This document shows positions 14,924-26,678 of a stretch of DNA of 64,000 nucleotides, piece after piece. This stretch comes from Lysobacter sp. (GTDB taxonomy: Bacteria; Pseudomonadota; Gammaproteobacteria; Xanthomonadales; Xanthomonadaceae), in contig JASLDW010000018.1 of the NCBI GenBank assembly GCA_030151365.1, positions 13,914 to 77,913 on the forward strand. The letters are read 5' to 3'. The notes under the pieces are model-generated. The model searched no databases, had not been told where the DNA came from, and saw only the letters and a program-made list of their open reading frames with translations. A program made the translations under genes and the position numbers. Positions within the stretch are counted from its first letter, which is position 1; each line of letters begins with the position of its first letter.

Positions 14924-17900
14924 ATGAAGACCATGCCCAAGAAAGTGTCTCTCCTGGATCGAGTTCGCGTTGCCGCGGCCACCGCGGCGATGACGCTGGT
15001 CGCATTGCCGGTGAACGCGGCGACAACCTCGTCATTCCCGCAAAACCCGTTGCTGACGGGCGGCAATGCCGTTCCGCCGAACATCCTGCTGATCCTCGAC
15101 GACTCGGGTTCGATGTCGGGTGGCTGGATGCCCGCCTATCGCGCGCCGCCTTTGACGCCGTTCCCGACGGACAAAAGCAGCTTGGGCGACAACGTCACCG
15201 ATCGCTCGTATGTCAGCAATACGATCTATTACGACCCGCGCATCACCTACCAGCCCTGGCGCACCGCCAGTACCGATTTGACCGTGCGCCTGGGGCAGGC
15301 GAATTTCAGGAATGTCGCCAGCAGCGATACCAGCCCGACGCCTATTCCGATCGATCTCGACCTTGTCGGGTCGAGCAATTCGTATTTCTACGTGCCGAAC
15401 GTGGCCGATCCGGGCACGATCACCAGCAATTACGACAAATACAGAATCGGTTCCTCGAACTCCGCGGACAGCGTCAATGGGGGCGCGGTCCAGAAACAGC
15501 GGCTCACCACGCTGCCAGGGGGGACGATCCCGGCGCTGAATGCATCAACGACTACGGTCATCTCCAAGTCGTCATGCACAGCCGTGTCGACCGGTTCCCC
15601 GGAGACATTGGCCATCGCCATCGCCGGTGGCGGGAAAAACGCCGATTTGTACGTTTATTCGAGCAGTGGTTGCACTTTGGGTCTGCTGGCTTCGGATACG
15701 TCGAATGGGGACCCCAAGACGGCTACTTTGTCGTTTCCGCCCGCAACCGTCTATTTCCAGGTCATCAATTCCTCCACGAAAAGCAAGACGAATGCCATCG
15801 CTTGGTCGGCGGTTGCGACAAGCTGGACCAATGCGACGCCTTCCGGACGCAGCCAGGCCGACGAATTGCAGAATTTCGCGAACTGGTACCAATACCACCG
15901 CACGCGCAACAAGATGGCCAAGGCCGGCGCCTCGGAGGCCTTTGGTCGACTCGGGAAGACATACCGGGTCGGTTTCGACACGATCTGGAATGGCGGCGGC
16001 ACCACGACGGGTTCCATGCCGCAATACCCGATTCCGGTGGGCACGGACGACGGCCTGTTCGAAGACAAGAGCGGGGTCACCAACCGCACGGATTTCTACA
16101 GGCAATTGCAATCCGCCGGCGCCAGCGGAAACACGCCACTGAAAGGCGCGCTGCAGCGAGCCGGTCGTTACTTCAGCGTGCCCGCGACCACCAGCACCAC
16201 CAATCCCTTGACCGGGGTCACCACCACGACGCAGAACCTCAACAGCCCGTGGCGCGACAGCAGCGGCAACGAACTGACCTGCCGCCAGAACTACGCGATC
16301 CTCACCACGGACGGCTACTGGAACAACACGAGCGGCTTCGTTTCCACCGCGATCAACACGTACTCGGATGGATCGACGGCGGGTGATGGCAGGGGGAATG
16401 TCGACGCCGGCACGGGATACCCGTACCAGGACGTCTACGCCACCGGTGCGACGGGATACACCGCGACCCTGGCGGACGTGGCCTATTACTACTGGAAGAA
16501 CGACGCGCGCACGGACATGACCAACAATGTCCGCACCAGTGCGGATGATCCGGCGAGCTGGCAGCACATGGTCACCTTCGGCGTGTCGATCGGCCAGCAG
16601 GGAACACTGAATCCCAACAACCCGGTTCCCGCCACGGGCTGGCCGGATCCGACGCCAACCGAAGACGCGACCCGAATCGACGATCTCTGGCACGCCTCCA
16701 TCAATGGCCACGGCAAGTTCGTGGTGGCATCGAATACCGACAAGTTCGCGACGGCGCTGACCAACGCACTGGCAACCATCGATTCACGCACGGCATCCGG
16801 TTCCAACATTGCCTCCAGCTCCACCAAGACCGATACCGCGACGCTGACATTCGTTGCGGGATTCACCTCAGGAAGCTGGGTCGGCGACATGATCGCCAGT
16901 CCCTTCAACGCCGCGTTGACGGGTGTTTCGGATACGCCGCGTTGGCAGTTGTCCACGACGTTCGGTTCTGGTGGGGTCAACCAGGACTTCAAGAACCGCA
17001 CCGTGCTGACCAGCAAGGGCGCGACGGCCGCACTTTTCGACAGCAACGTGTCGAATTCGTCCGATTTCGCGGCGCGATCGGGGCAATCCGATGCCGTGAC
17101 CGCGATCGACAACATCGCTTACCTGCGGGGCGACCAGAGCAAGGAAATCGGGCAGACCGGCGGGACCTTGCGCAAGCGCGCCTGGCCGATCGGCGATATC
17201 GTGGATTCTTCGCCTGCCTATTCGGAAGACACCAACACGGTCTACATCGGCGCGAATGACGGCATGCTGCACGGGATCGACAGCAATACCGGAAAAGTGC
17301 TGTTTTCGTACGTGCCGAAGGGCCTGGACTTCACCTCCATGGCCAGCCTGAGCGCGACGGCCTACGACCACCACTATTTCGTGGATGGCCAGATCGATGT
17401 CATCTCGCGAGCCAACCAGGGCAACGGCAAGAACATCCTCGTCGGGGCGCTGGGGCGGGGCGGGCGCGGCGTCTTCGCGCTGGATGTGACCAATCCCGGT
17501 TCGATGGGAACCTCGAACGTGTTGTGGGACAACACGACCCAGAATGCCGCGACCGATTCGGACATGGGCTATGTCCTTGCCCCGATCCGGATTCGCAAGG
17601 GCAATGGCGGCAAGACCTATGCGTTCGTGGCGAACGGCATCGACAGCGCGAACGGTTCGGCCGTGCTCTATGTGTACGAGCTGGACGCGAACGGGGGCAT
17701 TGTTGGCGGTGCACCCCACAAGCTGGTCGCCGATGCCGGCGGAAGCGGAAGTACGAACGGGCTGATGTCGCTGGGCATGGCCGATCTCAATGGCGACGGC
17801 TTGGTCGACGTGGTGTATGGCGGAGACCTGAACGGAAATGTCTGGCGTTGGGACTTCACGGGAACCAGCGTTCCCAGCACGCGTGTCCACTTGTTCCAGG

Positions 17901-18538
17901 CCACGGATTCCGCCAGCAAGGCACAGCCGATTACCGGCGGCTTGGCGGTCGCCATGGACAGCAACGGCCAGCTTTTCGTCGGCTTCGGCACCGGCAGGTT
18001 CATTTCCCTGTCCGATGTTCCCGGCAATGCAGGCTATGTGAGCCAGACCCAGAGCGTTTACGGACTGATTGACGCAGGCGTGCCGATCGGGCTGCGAGAC
18101 CAGCTCCAAAGCCGGAGCATTGCGTCGACCGGCTTGGATGCGAACGGCAACCAGACCAGGACGTTCCAGAGCCAGGCCGCGCTGACCGCGGGCAAGAAGG
18201 GCTGGTACATGGATCTTCCCGCGCCCGAGCGTGTCATCACTGCGCCGACCATCCTGAGCAGCGGCGACATGTACTGGAGTTCGGTCAACCCGGCAACGGG
18301 AAGCAATTGCTCGAGCGCGATGGGAACGGGCTTCGTGAACCACATCAGCGTGTTCACCGGAACCAACGGAGGCTCCGTTGGCGTATCGACGGGCATGCCC
18401 ACCGAGGTCAACGTGACGAGCAAATTGGCGACGGTCGGCACGGGTGATGGCCTGAAGACCCAAAGCGGAGGCATTCCTCCTCCATCGGGTGGCCTGCCAA
18501 GTCGCGTGAATTGGCGCGAAATCGTTCCGAACAACTGA
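14924..18538 (+). CDS. pilY1: Type IV pilus tip adhesin PilY1
   Basis: PilY1 is the large tip-associated factor for pilus extension, adhesion and surface sensing. The 1204-residue protein has a signal peptide ending near PVNAA (about residue 33), a von Willebrand factor A-like region beginning LILDDSGSMSGG (metal site DxSxS), and a C-terminal beta-propeller that starts around DSSPAYSEDTNTVYIGANDG and holds the calcium-binding loop DLNGDGLVD. The ATG at 14924 has GGAG at 14914-14917. pilY1 lies between pilX and pilE as in other Lysobacterales. Confidence 0.93.
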   Translation: MKTMPKKVSLLDRVRVAAATAAMTLVALPVNAATTSSFPQNPLLTGGNAVPPNILLILDDSGSMSGGWMPAYRAPPLTPFPTDKSSLGDNVTDRSYVSNTIYYDPRITYQPWRTASTDLTVRLGQANFRNVASSDTSPTPIPIDLDLVGSSNSYFYVPNVADPGTITSNYDKYRIGSSNSADSVNGGAVQKQRLTTLPGGTIPALNASTTTVISKSSCTAVSTGSPETLAIAIAGGGKNADLYVYSSSGCTLGLLASDTSNGDPKTATLSFPPATVYFQVINSSTKSKTNAIAWSAVATSWTNATPSGRSQADELQNFANWYQYHRTRNKMAKAGASEAFGRLGKTYRVGFDTIWNGGGTTTGSMPQYPIPVGTDDGLFEDKSGVTNRTDFYRQLQSAGASGNTPLKGALQRAGRYFSVPATTSTTNPLTGVTTTTQNLNSPWRDSSGNELTCRQNYAILTTDGYWNNTSGFVSTAINTYSDGSTAGDGRGNVDAGTGYPYQDVYATGATGYTATLADVAYYYWKNDARTDMTNNVRTSADDPASWQHMVTFGVSIGQQGTLNPNNPVPATGWPDPTPTEDATRIDDLWHASINGHGKFVVASNTDKFATALTNALATIDSRTASGSNIASSSTKTDTATLTFVAGFTSGSWVGDMIASPFNAALTGVSDTPRWQLSTTFGSGGVNQDFKNRTVLTSKGATAALFDSNVSNSSDFAARSGQSDAVTAIDNIAYLRGDQSKEIGQTGGTLRKRAWPIGDIVDSSPAYSEDTNTVYIGANDGMLHGIDSNTGKVLFSYVPKGLDFTSMASLSATAYDHHYFVDGQIDVISRANQGNGKNILVGALGRGGRGVFALDVTNPGSMGTSNVLWDNTTQNAATDSDMGYVLAPIRIRKGNGGKTYAFVANGIDSANGSAVLYVYELDANGGIVGGAPHKLVADAGGSGSTNGLMSLGMADLNGDGLVDVVYGGDLNGNVWRWDFTGTSVPSTRVHLFQATDSASKAQPITGGLAVAMDSNGQLFVGFGTGRFISLSDVPGNAGYVSQTQSVYGLIDAGVPIGLRDQLQSRSIASTGLDANGNQTRTFQSQAALTAGKKGWYMDLPAPERVITAPTILSSGDMYWSSVNPATGSNCSSAMGTGFVNHISVFTGTNGGSVGVSTGMPTEVNVTSKLATVGTGDGLKTQSGGIPPPSGGLPSRVNWREIVPNN

Positions 18539-18551
18539 TGGAGCCGTGCAC

Positions 18552-18974
18552 GTGAATCATCGAAACCTGAAAAACTCCGGCTTCACCCTGATCGAGCTGA
18601 TGATCGTCGTGGCGGTCATCGCGATCCTGGCGGGAGTCGCCTATCCCAGTTACGTCGAGCACATCAAGAAAACCCGGCGTGCCGCGGGCGCCGCGTGCCT
18701 GCTGGAAAAGGCGCAATTCATGGAGCGCTACTACACGACGTACATGACCTACGTGGGCGCAGTGCCGCCAGATGGCGGATGCGGCGCCGACTTGCAGAAT
18801 TTCTATCGGATTGCTCCGGTTGCTGCGGCCACCACTCCCACGACTTACACCCTGACCGCGACCGCCATCGGTTCGCAGGCAGCTGACAGCAAGTGCGGTG
18901 ACTTGAGCATCGACCAGAAGGGGACCAAATCGGTCAGTGGGGACAATTCGGCAACGCCATCGCTGTGCTTCTGA
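18552..18974 (+). CDS. pilE: Type IV pilus minor pilin PilE
   Basis: The product (about 140 residues) has a prepilin site SG|FTLIELMIVV with Glu +5, then AVIAILAGVAYPSYVEHIKKTRRA and four cysteines in the C-terminal part. This is the PilE minor pilin that closes the operon and connects the priming complex to the major pilin. GGAG at 18540-18543 fits the GTG at 18552 best; the GTG two codons upstream at 18546 is the alternative. Confidence 0.9.
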   Translation: MNHRNLKNSGFTLIELMIVVAVIAILAGVAYPSYVEHIKKTRRAAGAACLLEKAQFMERYYTTYMTYVGAVPPDGGCGADLQNFYRIAPVAAATTPTTYTLTATAIGSQAADSKCGDLSIDQKGTKSVSGDNSATPSLCF

Positions 18975-18989
18975 AATGACCCTGCTTGC

Positions 18990-19018
18990 TTGACCGGTTT
19001 GGGTAGACCGAATATCCT
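18990..19018 (+). promoter_or_regulatory. Promoter of tRNA-Asn
   Basis: TTGACC (18990-18995) and TATCCT (19013-19018) are 17 bp apart and lie just ahead of the tRNA, a good sigma-70 match. Confidence 0.8.
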
Positions 19019-19027
19019 ATTGCGCCC

Positions 19028-19104
19028 GCCCGAATAGCTCAGCCGGTTAGAGCACTTGACTGTTAATCAGGGGGTCGTTGGTTCGAGTCCAACTTCGGGC
19101 GCCA
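19028..19104 (+). tRNA. tRNA-Asn (GTT)
   Basis: The acceptor arms GCCCGAA and TTCGGGC pair perfectly, the anticodon loop CTGTTAA carries GTT, the T-arm holds GTTCGAGTC, and the encoded CCA ends at 19104. Total length is 77 bases including CCA. Confidence 0.97.
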
Positions 19105-19116
19105 TGTTTTGAAGCA

Positions 19117-19151
19117 CAAGGCCTGCGGTTTCCGCGGGCCTTGCTGCTTTT
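19117..19151 (+). terminator. Terminator downstream of tRNA-Asn
   Basis: CAAGGCCTGCGG and CCGCGGGCCTTG form a 12-bp stem with one G-T pair and a TTT loop, followed by CTGCTTTT. It separates the tRNA from the convergent fimT-like gene. Confidence 0.8.
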
Positions 19152-19156
19152 GGGCC

Positions 19157-19705
19157 TCAGCTGGCGCAAGGCGCGGTTCCGGTCGTGCGCTCCACTCGCA
19201 CGCGTCCTGCGTTGTTCACCACCAGCGCCCCATAGGCCTGGCCATCGAGGCAGGCGGTGATGGTGGCATTGCTGCCGTAACTGAAGCCCGAGGGCAGGTA
19301 GCGCAGGGCGGGCCGGCCATCGCTGGAACGCAGCTGCAGGCCGGCAGTGCGCGGCGCCTGGCGGGTGCCGAGGATCTGCTCGCCGGCGTCCAGGCGGCGA
19401 TCGTTGTTGCCGTCCACGAAGACCAGCCAGCCTTCGCTCCAGTCGCCGTCGTCCATGCAGGCCATGGCATTTCGACTGGGGCAGGCCGTGACCGCCTTGC
19501 CTCGCGAGATCGCCGCCATGCGGGCGAGGGCGAGATCGCTGGTGAGCGCGTTCAGCGCGGCGCTGGCACGGTGCCTGTGGAGCAGGCGGTTGATGCCGGG
19601 GCCACCGATGCCGGCAATGAGGGTGACGATCGCCAGGCTCGCGATCAGTTCGATCAGGGTGAAGCCGCTCTGCGATCCGCGCATGTGCATCGTCCGTGTG
19701 GGCAT
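19157..19705 (-). CDS. fimT: FimT-like type IV pilin (GspH family) with GRxR tail
   Basis: The 182-residue prepilin is cleaved at SG|FTLIELIASL (Glu +5). It has the GspH/FimT signature ALNALTSDLALARMAAISRG, VTACPSRNAMAC and WSEGWLVFVD. The C-terminal tail ends in NNAGRVRVE, matching the GRxR motif that I recall as the DNA-contacting element of FimT in natural transformation; the FimU-type pilin at 12.3 kb lacks it. It is separated from the minor-pilin operon by tRNA-Asn and is on the opposite strand, so it is expressed independently. The ATG at 19705 is chosen for GAGG eight bases upstream. Confidence 0.83.
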   Translation of the reverse strand: MPTRTMHMRGSQSGFTLIELIASLAIVTLIAGIGGPGINRLLHRHRASAALNALTSDLALARMAAISRGKAVTACPSRNAMACMDDGDWSEGWLVFVDGNNDRRLDAGEQILGTRQAPRTAGLQLRSSDGRPALRYLPSGFSYGSNATITACLDGQAYGALVVNNAGRVRVERTTGTAPCAS

Positions 19706-19846
19706 GGACATAGCCTCGTCCGCATGGGCCGCGACTGCTGCCAGTTCCTGACCCGCTGCCATGTCAGGATTCGCTCCGTCTCGGTGTGGGCGACGCGCTC
19801 CCCTACACTGGTTGATCCCCCACGTCCGCGGCCCCATTTACTCCCC

Positions 19847-21874
<2,028 letters not shown>

Positions 21875-21892
21875 GCCGGCAGGCGCCCCGGC

Positions 21893-21921
21893 TTGAGGGA
21901 ACCGCTCCGGTTCTCTATACT
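21893..21921 (+). promoter_or_regulatory. Promoter of tRNA-Val
   Basis: TTGAGG (21893-21898) and TATACT (21916-21921) with a 17-bp spacer lie directly after uvrB and 21 bp before the tRNA. Confidence 0.8.
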
Positions 21922-21942
21922 GTGCGGCTCGCACTACCCAAT

Positions 21943-22017
21943 GGGCGGTTAGCTCAGCGGTAGAGCACTACCTTGACATGGTAGGGGTCACAGGTTCGAA
22001 CCCTGTACCGCCCACCA
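21943..22017 (+). tRNA. tRNA-Val (GAC)
   Basis: Acceptor arms GGGCGGT and ACCGCCC pair, the D-arm is AGCTCAGCGGTAGAGC, the anticodon loop contains GAC within CTTGACATG, the T-loop is GGTTCGAACC, and CCA is encoded at 22015-22017. Confidence 0.97.
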
Positions 22018-22073
22018 GAATCGACCGACAGGGGTGGATTCCGGATCGGGCCATTGGCCAGTGCGACATGACG

Positions 22074-22100
22074 AAAGCCGTCCCTTGCGGGCGGCTTTTT
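22074..22100 (+). terminator. Terminator downstream of tRNA-Val
   Basis: AAAGCCG-T-CCC / GGG-CGGCTTT forms a stem with one bulged T and a TTGC loop, running into TTTTT. The remaining sequence up to leuS at 22237 shows nothing else I can name. Confidence 0.8.
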
Positions 22101-22236
22101 CGTTTCCGGACCGGTGCTCGGCCGATTCCCCGTTTGGTGGCTTGGCGGGTCCAGGCGCGCCGGAATTGCCCGGTTTGCATGACGCCGGTGCTGCACTGCG
22201 GTAGTCTGGCAGACCGATTTCCTGCATGTTTCCGTC

Positions 22237-25008
22237 GTGACCGAACAACAGCACCCCGCCGAACCCAGCCATTACGACCGCAGCCTTTACGAGCCCGCTC
22301 TGGTCGAATCCGCCGCCCAGCGGTTCTGGGAATCGCGGCGTGCCTACGAGGTGACGGAACCGTCCTCGGAAAAAGACGCCGGCAAGCCCAAGTACTACTG
22401 CCTATCGATGCTGCCCTATCCGTCGGGGGCGCTGCACGTCGGCCACGTCCGCAACTACACCATCGGCGACGTCATCAGCCGCCACAAGCGCATGACCGGC
22501 TTCAACGTGCTGCAGCCGATGGGCTGGGACGCCTTCGGCCTGCCTGCCGAGAACGCTGCAATCAAGAACAAAACCGCGCCGGCCAAGTGGACCTACGCCA
22601 ACATCGATCACATGCGCGCCCAGCTCAAGAGCATGGGTTACGCGATCGACTGGTCGCGCGAATTCGCCACCTGCCGTCCCGACTATTACGTCCATGAACA
22701 GCGGATGTTCACCCGGCTGATGAAGCAGGGCATCGCCTATCGCAAGAACGCGGTGGTGAACTGGGACCCGGTCGACCAGACCGTGCTCGCCAACGAGCAG
22801 GTGATCGATGGTCGCGGCTGGCGCACCGGTGCGGTCGTCGAGAAGCGCGAGATCCCGCAGTGGTTCCTGCGCATCACCGATTACGCGCAGCAGTTGCTCG
22901 ATGGCCTGGACGAACTGCCGGGCTGGCCGGATTCGGTCAAGACCATGCAGCGCAACTGGATCGGCCGCAGCGAAGGCCTGGAAATCCAGTTCCGCGTCGA
23001 TGGCGAGGTCGAGCCGCTGACGGTGTTCACCACGCGTCCCGACACCCTGATGGGCGTGACCTTCATCAGCATCGCCGGCGAGCATCCGCTGGCGAAGAAG
23101 GCCGCGGAGAACAATCCGGAGCTCGCCGCCTTCATCGCCGACCTCAAGCAGGGCGGCGTCTCCGAAGCCGAGCTCGAGACGCAGGAAAAGCGTGGCATGG
23201 CCACCGGCCAGTGGGCGATCCACCCGGTCACCGGCGAGGACGTGCCGGTCTACGTCGCCAACTTCGTGCTCATGGGGTACGGCACCGGTGCGGTGATGGC
23301 GGTGCCGGCGCACGACCAGCGCGACTGGGAGTTCGCCAAGGCCTACGGCCTGCCGATCAAGCCGGTGGTGGTGCCGCTGCCGGTGCGCGATGCGCTGGAG
23401 GAAATCTCCACGCACGAACAGAAGCATTCGGACGTGATGCAGGCGGCGCTCGGCGCGCAGACCGCGCTCGACGTCTACGAAAATGATGCCGCGGTGCAGG
23501 TCGTTTCCGACTATTTGCGTTCGATCAACGACGACGGCGCGGCGACCGAACGCGGTTGGCTGATCAATTCCGGCGATCTGAACGGCATGGACTACGACCA
23601 GGCCTTCGCCGCGTTGGCGCGGATGTTCGAAGCCGACGGCCGCGGTGCTCGCCGCGTGAATTTCCGCCTGCGCGACTGGGGCGTGTCTCGCCAGCGCTAC
23701 TGGGGCTGCCCGATCCCGGTGATCTATTGCGCCAAGTGCGGCGCATTGCCGGTGCCGGACGACCAGCTGCCGGTGGTGCTGCCGGAAGACGTCGAGTTCA
23801 TGGGTACCGGCTCGCCGATCAAGGCCGATCCCGAATGGCGCAAGACGACCTGCCCGCAGTGCGGCGGTGCCGCCGAGCGCGAGACCGACACCTTCGACAC
23901 CTTCATGGAGTCGAGCTGGTATTACGCGCGCTACACCTCGCCGGGCGCGAAGGACATGGTGGACGCGCGTGCCAACTACTGGCTGCCGGTGGACATGTAC
24001 ATCGGCGGCATCGAGCACGCCATCCTCCACCTGCTGTATTTCCGCTTCTTCCACAAGCTGATGCGCGACCAGGGCATGGTGGCCAGCGACGAGCCGGTGG
24101 TTCACCAGTTGAGCCAGGGCATGGTGATCGCCGAGACCTTCTATCGCGACAACGGCGATGGTTCGAAGGAATGGATCAATCCCGTCGATGTCGAGCTGGA
24201 GCGCGACGAGCGCGCGCGCATCGTCGGGGCGACGCTGAAGTCGGACGGCAAGCCGGTCCGGATTGGCGGCACGGAGAAGATGTCGAAGTCGAAGAACAAC
24301 GGCGTCGATCCGCAGGTGCTGGTCGGGCAGTACGGCGCCGACACGGTCCGCCTGTTTTCGATGTTCGCGGCGCCGCCGGAGCAGTCGCTGGAATGGAGCG
24401 AGGCCGGCGTCGAAGGCATGAGCCGCTTCCTGCGCCGCGTATGGCGCGAGGTGCACCGCCATGTCGAAGGACCGGATCATCCCGAGCTCGATGCAACGCA
24501 GTTGAACGATGCCCAGCGCACGTTGCGTCGCCAGGTGCACGAAACCATCGCCAAGGTCGGCGACGACTACGGCCGCCGCCACAGCTTCAACACCGCGATC
24601 GCCGCGTTGATGGAGTTGCTCAACGCGATCTCGCGTTATGACGACAACAGCCCGCAAGGTCGCGCCGTATGGCACGAGGCGCTCGATGCGCTGGTGCTGA
24701 TGCTCAATCCGGTCACGCCGCACATCAGCCACGCGCTGTGGCAGGCGCTGGGCCATCCGGAAACGGTGCTGGAAGACGTGCCGTTCCCGCAGGCCGACCC
24801 GGGCGCGCTGGTCCGCACCAGCGTGACGCTGGCGGTGCAGGTCAACGGCAAGCTGCGCGGCACCGTCGAGATGGCGGTCGATGCCACGCGCGAGGCGATC
24901 GAGGCCGCGGCGATGGCGGAGCCGAACACCGCGAAGTTCCTCGAAGGCCAGACCGTCCGCAAGGTCATCGTGGTGCCGGGGAAGATCGTCAACATCGTCG
25001 TCGGCTGA
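22237..25008 (+). CDS. leuS: Leucine--tRNA ligase
   Basis: LeuRS charges tRNA-Leu. The 923-residue protein has the class I HIGH-type motif HVGH in PYPSGALHVGHVRNY (around residue 68), the CP1 editing domain with TRPDTLMGVTF and GTGAVMAVPAHDQRD, a zinc-type insert CPQCGG, KMSKS in EKMSKSKNNGVDP (around residue 680), and the C-terminal VQVNGKLRG domain. Translation starts at GTG 22237 (MTEQQHPAEP). lptE and holA follow in the order seen in other gammaproteobacteria. Confidence 0.97.
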   Translation: MTEQQHPAEPSHYDRSLYEPALVESAAQRFWESRRAYEVTEPSSEKDAGKPKYYCLSMLPYPSGALHVGHVRNYTIGDVISRHKRMTGFNVLQPMGWDAFGLPAENAAIKNKTAPAKWTYANIDHMRAQLKSMGYAIDWSREFATCRPDYYVHEQRMFTRLMKQGIAYRKNAVVNWDPVDQTVLANEQVIDGRGWRTGAVVEKREIPQWFLRITDYAQQLLDGLDELPGWPDSVKTMQRNWIGRSEGLEIQFRVDGEVEPLTVFTTRPDTLMGVTFISIAGEHPLAKKAAENNPELAAFIADLKQGGVSEAELETQEKRGMATGQWAIHPVTGEDVPVYVANFVLMGYGTGAVMAVPAHDQRDWEFAKAYGLPIKPVVVPLPVRDALEEISTHEQKHSDVMQAALGAQTALDVYENDAAVQVVSDYLRSINDDGAATERGWLINSGDLNGMDYDQAFAALARMFEADGRGARRVNFRLRDWGVSRQRYWGCPIPVIYCAKCGALPVPDDQLPVVLPEDVEFMGTGSPIKADPEWRKTTCPQCGGAAERETDTFDTFMESSWYYARYTSPGAKDMVDARANYWLPVDMYIGGIEHAILHLLYFRFFHKLMRDQGMVASDEPVVHQLSQGMVIAETFYRDNGDGSKEWINPVDVELERDERARIVGATLKSDGKPVRIGGTEKMSKSKNNGVDPQVLVGQYGADTVRLFSMFAAPPEQSLEWSEAGVEGMSRFLRRVWREVHRHVEGPDHPELDATQLNDAQRTLRRQVHETIAKVGDDYGRRHSFNTAIAALMELLNAISRYDDNSPQGRAVWHEALDALVLMLNPVTPHISHALWQALGHPETVLEDVPFPQADPGALVRTSVTLAVQVNGKLRGTVEMAVDATREAIEAAAMAEPNTAKFLEGQTVRKVIVVPGKIVNIVVG

Positions 25009-25027
25009 GGCGGCCCCCGCGTGTGAC

Positions 25028-25065
25028 GGGCCGGACAGCCGGCCCTCAGCCGCGGGCGCTACACT
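25028..25065 (+). promoter_or_regulatory. Hairpin and -10-like box between leuS and lptE
   Basis: GGGCCGG / CCGGCCC (25028-25045) forms a 7-bp stem without a U-run, and TACACT at 25060-25065 is a plausible -10 for lptE. Neither is strong, and read-through from leuS is likely. Confidence 0.3.
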
Positions 25066-25097
25066 GGCGGCTCCGACCGCATCGCGATCCCGAGCCC

Positions 25098-25616
25098 ATG
25101 AAGAAATCGGCTGTTTCCGTGTTCGTTGCCACCGTGCTTGCCCTGGCCCTGTCCGGATGCGGGTTCCACCTGCGCGATGCGGTGCAGTTGCCGTCCGACC
25201 TCGGCCCGGTGCGCGTCGTGAGCGCGGATCCCTACAGCCCGCTGGCGGAGATGCTGTCCGAGTCGATGACGCGCGCGGGCGCGGTCCCGGCCGATCCCAA
25301 GGAATCGGTGGGCGTGGCGACGCTGGAAGTGATTTCCGAGCGCTGGGGCGACATCCCGATCGCGCTCGACCAGTACGGTCGTGCCCAGGAGTTCAGCCTG
25401 CGCTATGCGGTGATCTTTGCCCTGCGCGGCGCCAACGGCAAGGACGTGGTGCCGCAACAGGCGATCGAACTCACCCGCGATTACGTCGCGCCCGCCGCCG
25501 ATGCCGTCGGCAAGGCCAGCGAGCACGAATTGCTGGGGAAGGAAATGCGCCGCGACATGGCGGCGGCGGTGATGCGCCGGATCGACGCGGTCTCGCGCAA
25601 GATCAACCGTCAATAA
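25098..25616 (+). CDS. lptE: LPS-assembly lipoprotein LptE
   Basis: LptE is the outer-membrane lipoprotein that plugs LptD and helps insert lipopolysaccharide. The 172-residue product has a lipobox LSGC (Cys21) and the family start CGFHLRDAVQLP directly after it; the rest is a small alpha/beta domain ending in a basic helix. It lies between leuS and holA, the standard location. The upstream ATG at 25098 is the only start that gives a full signal peptide. Confidence 0.93.
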   Translation: MKKSAVSVFVATVLALALSGCGFHLRDAVQLPSDLGPVRVVSADPYSPLAEMLSESMTRAGAVPADPKESVGVATLEVISERWGDIPIALDQYGRAQEFSLRYAVIFALRGANGKDVVPQQAIELTRDYVAPAADAVGKASEHELLGKEMRRDMAAAVMRRIDAVSRKINRQ

Positions 25617-25637
25617 CGGGCGCGCTGGCGAACGCGA

Positions 25638-26678
25638 GTGGAGCTCAAGCCCGATCGACTGGCGGCGCAACTCGAACGCGAACCGCTGCGCCCGGCCTAT
25701 CTCATTGCCGGCGCCGAGCCCCTGCTGGTGCTGGAGGCTGCCGATGCCGTCCGTGCGAAAGCGCGCGCCGACGGTTGCACCGAGCGCGAAGTCTTCGAGG
25801 CCGACGATCGCGGCTTCGACTGGGACCAGGTCACTGCGAGCTTCCAGGCGATGGGGCTTTTCAGCCAGTTGCGGCTGATCGACCTGCGCCTGCCGACCGG
25901 CAAGCCGGGCAAGGAGGGCGCCGAAGTCATTTCGGAGTTCTGCGCCGATCCGCCCGCCGACACCATCCTGCTGGTGACCGCGAACGAGTGGAGCAAGGCG
26001 CACGCCGGCAAGTGGAGTGAAGCGATCGCGCGCGTCGGCCACATCGCGATCGCGTGGCCGGTGAAGCCACACGAATGGAGCGAGTGGATCGAGCGGCGCC
26101 TGCGCCTGCGCGGGGTGCAGGCCGATCGCGATGCGGTCGAGCATCTCGCCGGGCGCACCGAAGGCAATCTGCTGGCGGCGGCGCAGGAGATCGACAAGCT
26201 TGCGTTGCTGGTCGATCGCGGCGAAGTATTGAGCGCCGAACGGATGGACGCACTGGTCGCCGACGCCGCGCGTTTCGACGTGTTCCGCCTGGTCGATGCG
26301 GCATTGGCCGGGCAGCCGGCGCAGGTGGCGCGCATGCTCGCGACCTTGCGCGCGGAAGGTCTCGCGGTGCCGGCCCTGCTCGGCATGGTGGTGATGGAAT
26401 TGCAGCGCCTCGCCGCGCTGTCGCGGGTGCAGGCGCGCGGCGGCAACCTGATGGCGGAGTTCAAGGCCCAGCGCGTCTGGGACAGCAAGCAGGCGGTGTA
26501 CAAGCGCGCGCTGGGTCGCCATGCGGCGGGACATTGGGACGCCTTGCTCGCCGAAATCGGGCGGGTCGATCGCGCGTCGAAGGGGCGCGCGCCGGGCGAT
26601 CCCTGGCAGCTGCTGGAACGCGTGCTGCTGGCGGTCGCCGAACCGCGCGCGTTCAAGCTGATCGCCGCGCATGCCTGA
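25638..26678 (+). CDS. holA: DNA polymerase III subunit delta
   Basis: HolA is the clamp-loader subunit that opens the beta clamp. The 346-residue product starts at GTG 25638 (MELKPDRLAAQLE) and has the family features AYLIAGAEPLLV, SLFS-like MGLFSQLRLIDLRLP, LAGRTEGNLLAAAQEIDKL and the C-terminal KQAVYKRAL with a final PWQLLERVLL helix. Its end overlaps the likely nadD start. Confidence 0.93.
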   Translation: MELKPDRLAAQLEREPLRPAYLIAGAEPLLVLEAADAVRAKARADGCTEREVFEADDRGFDWDQVTASFQAMGLFSQLRLIDLRLPTGKPGKEGAEVISEFCADPPADTILLVTANEWSKAHAGKWSEAIARVGHIAIAWPVKPHEWSEWIERRLRLRGVQADRDAVEHLAGRTEGNLLAAAQEIDKLALLVDRGEVLSAERMDALVADAARFDVFRLVDAALAGQPAQVARMLATLRAEGLAVPALLGMVVMELQRLAALSRVQARGGNLMAEFKAQRVWDSKQAVYKRALGRHAAGHWDALLAEIGRVDRASKGRAPGDPWQLLERVLLAVAEPRAFKLIAAHA

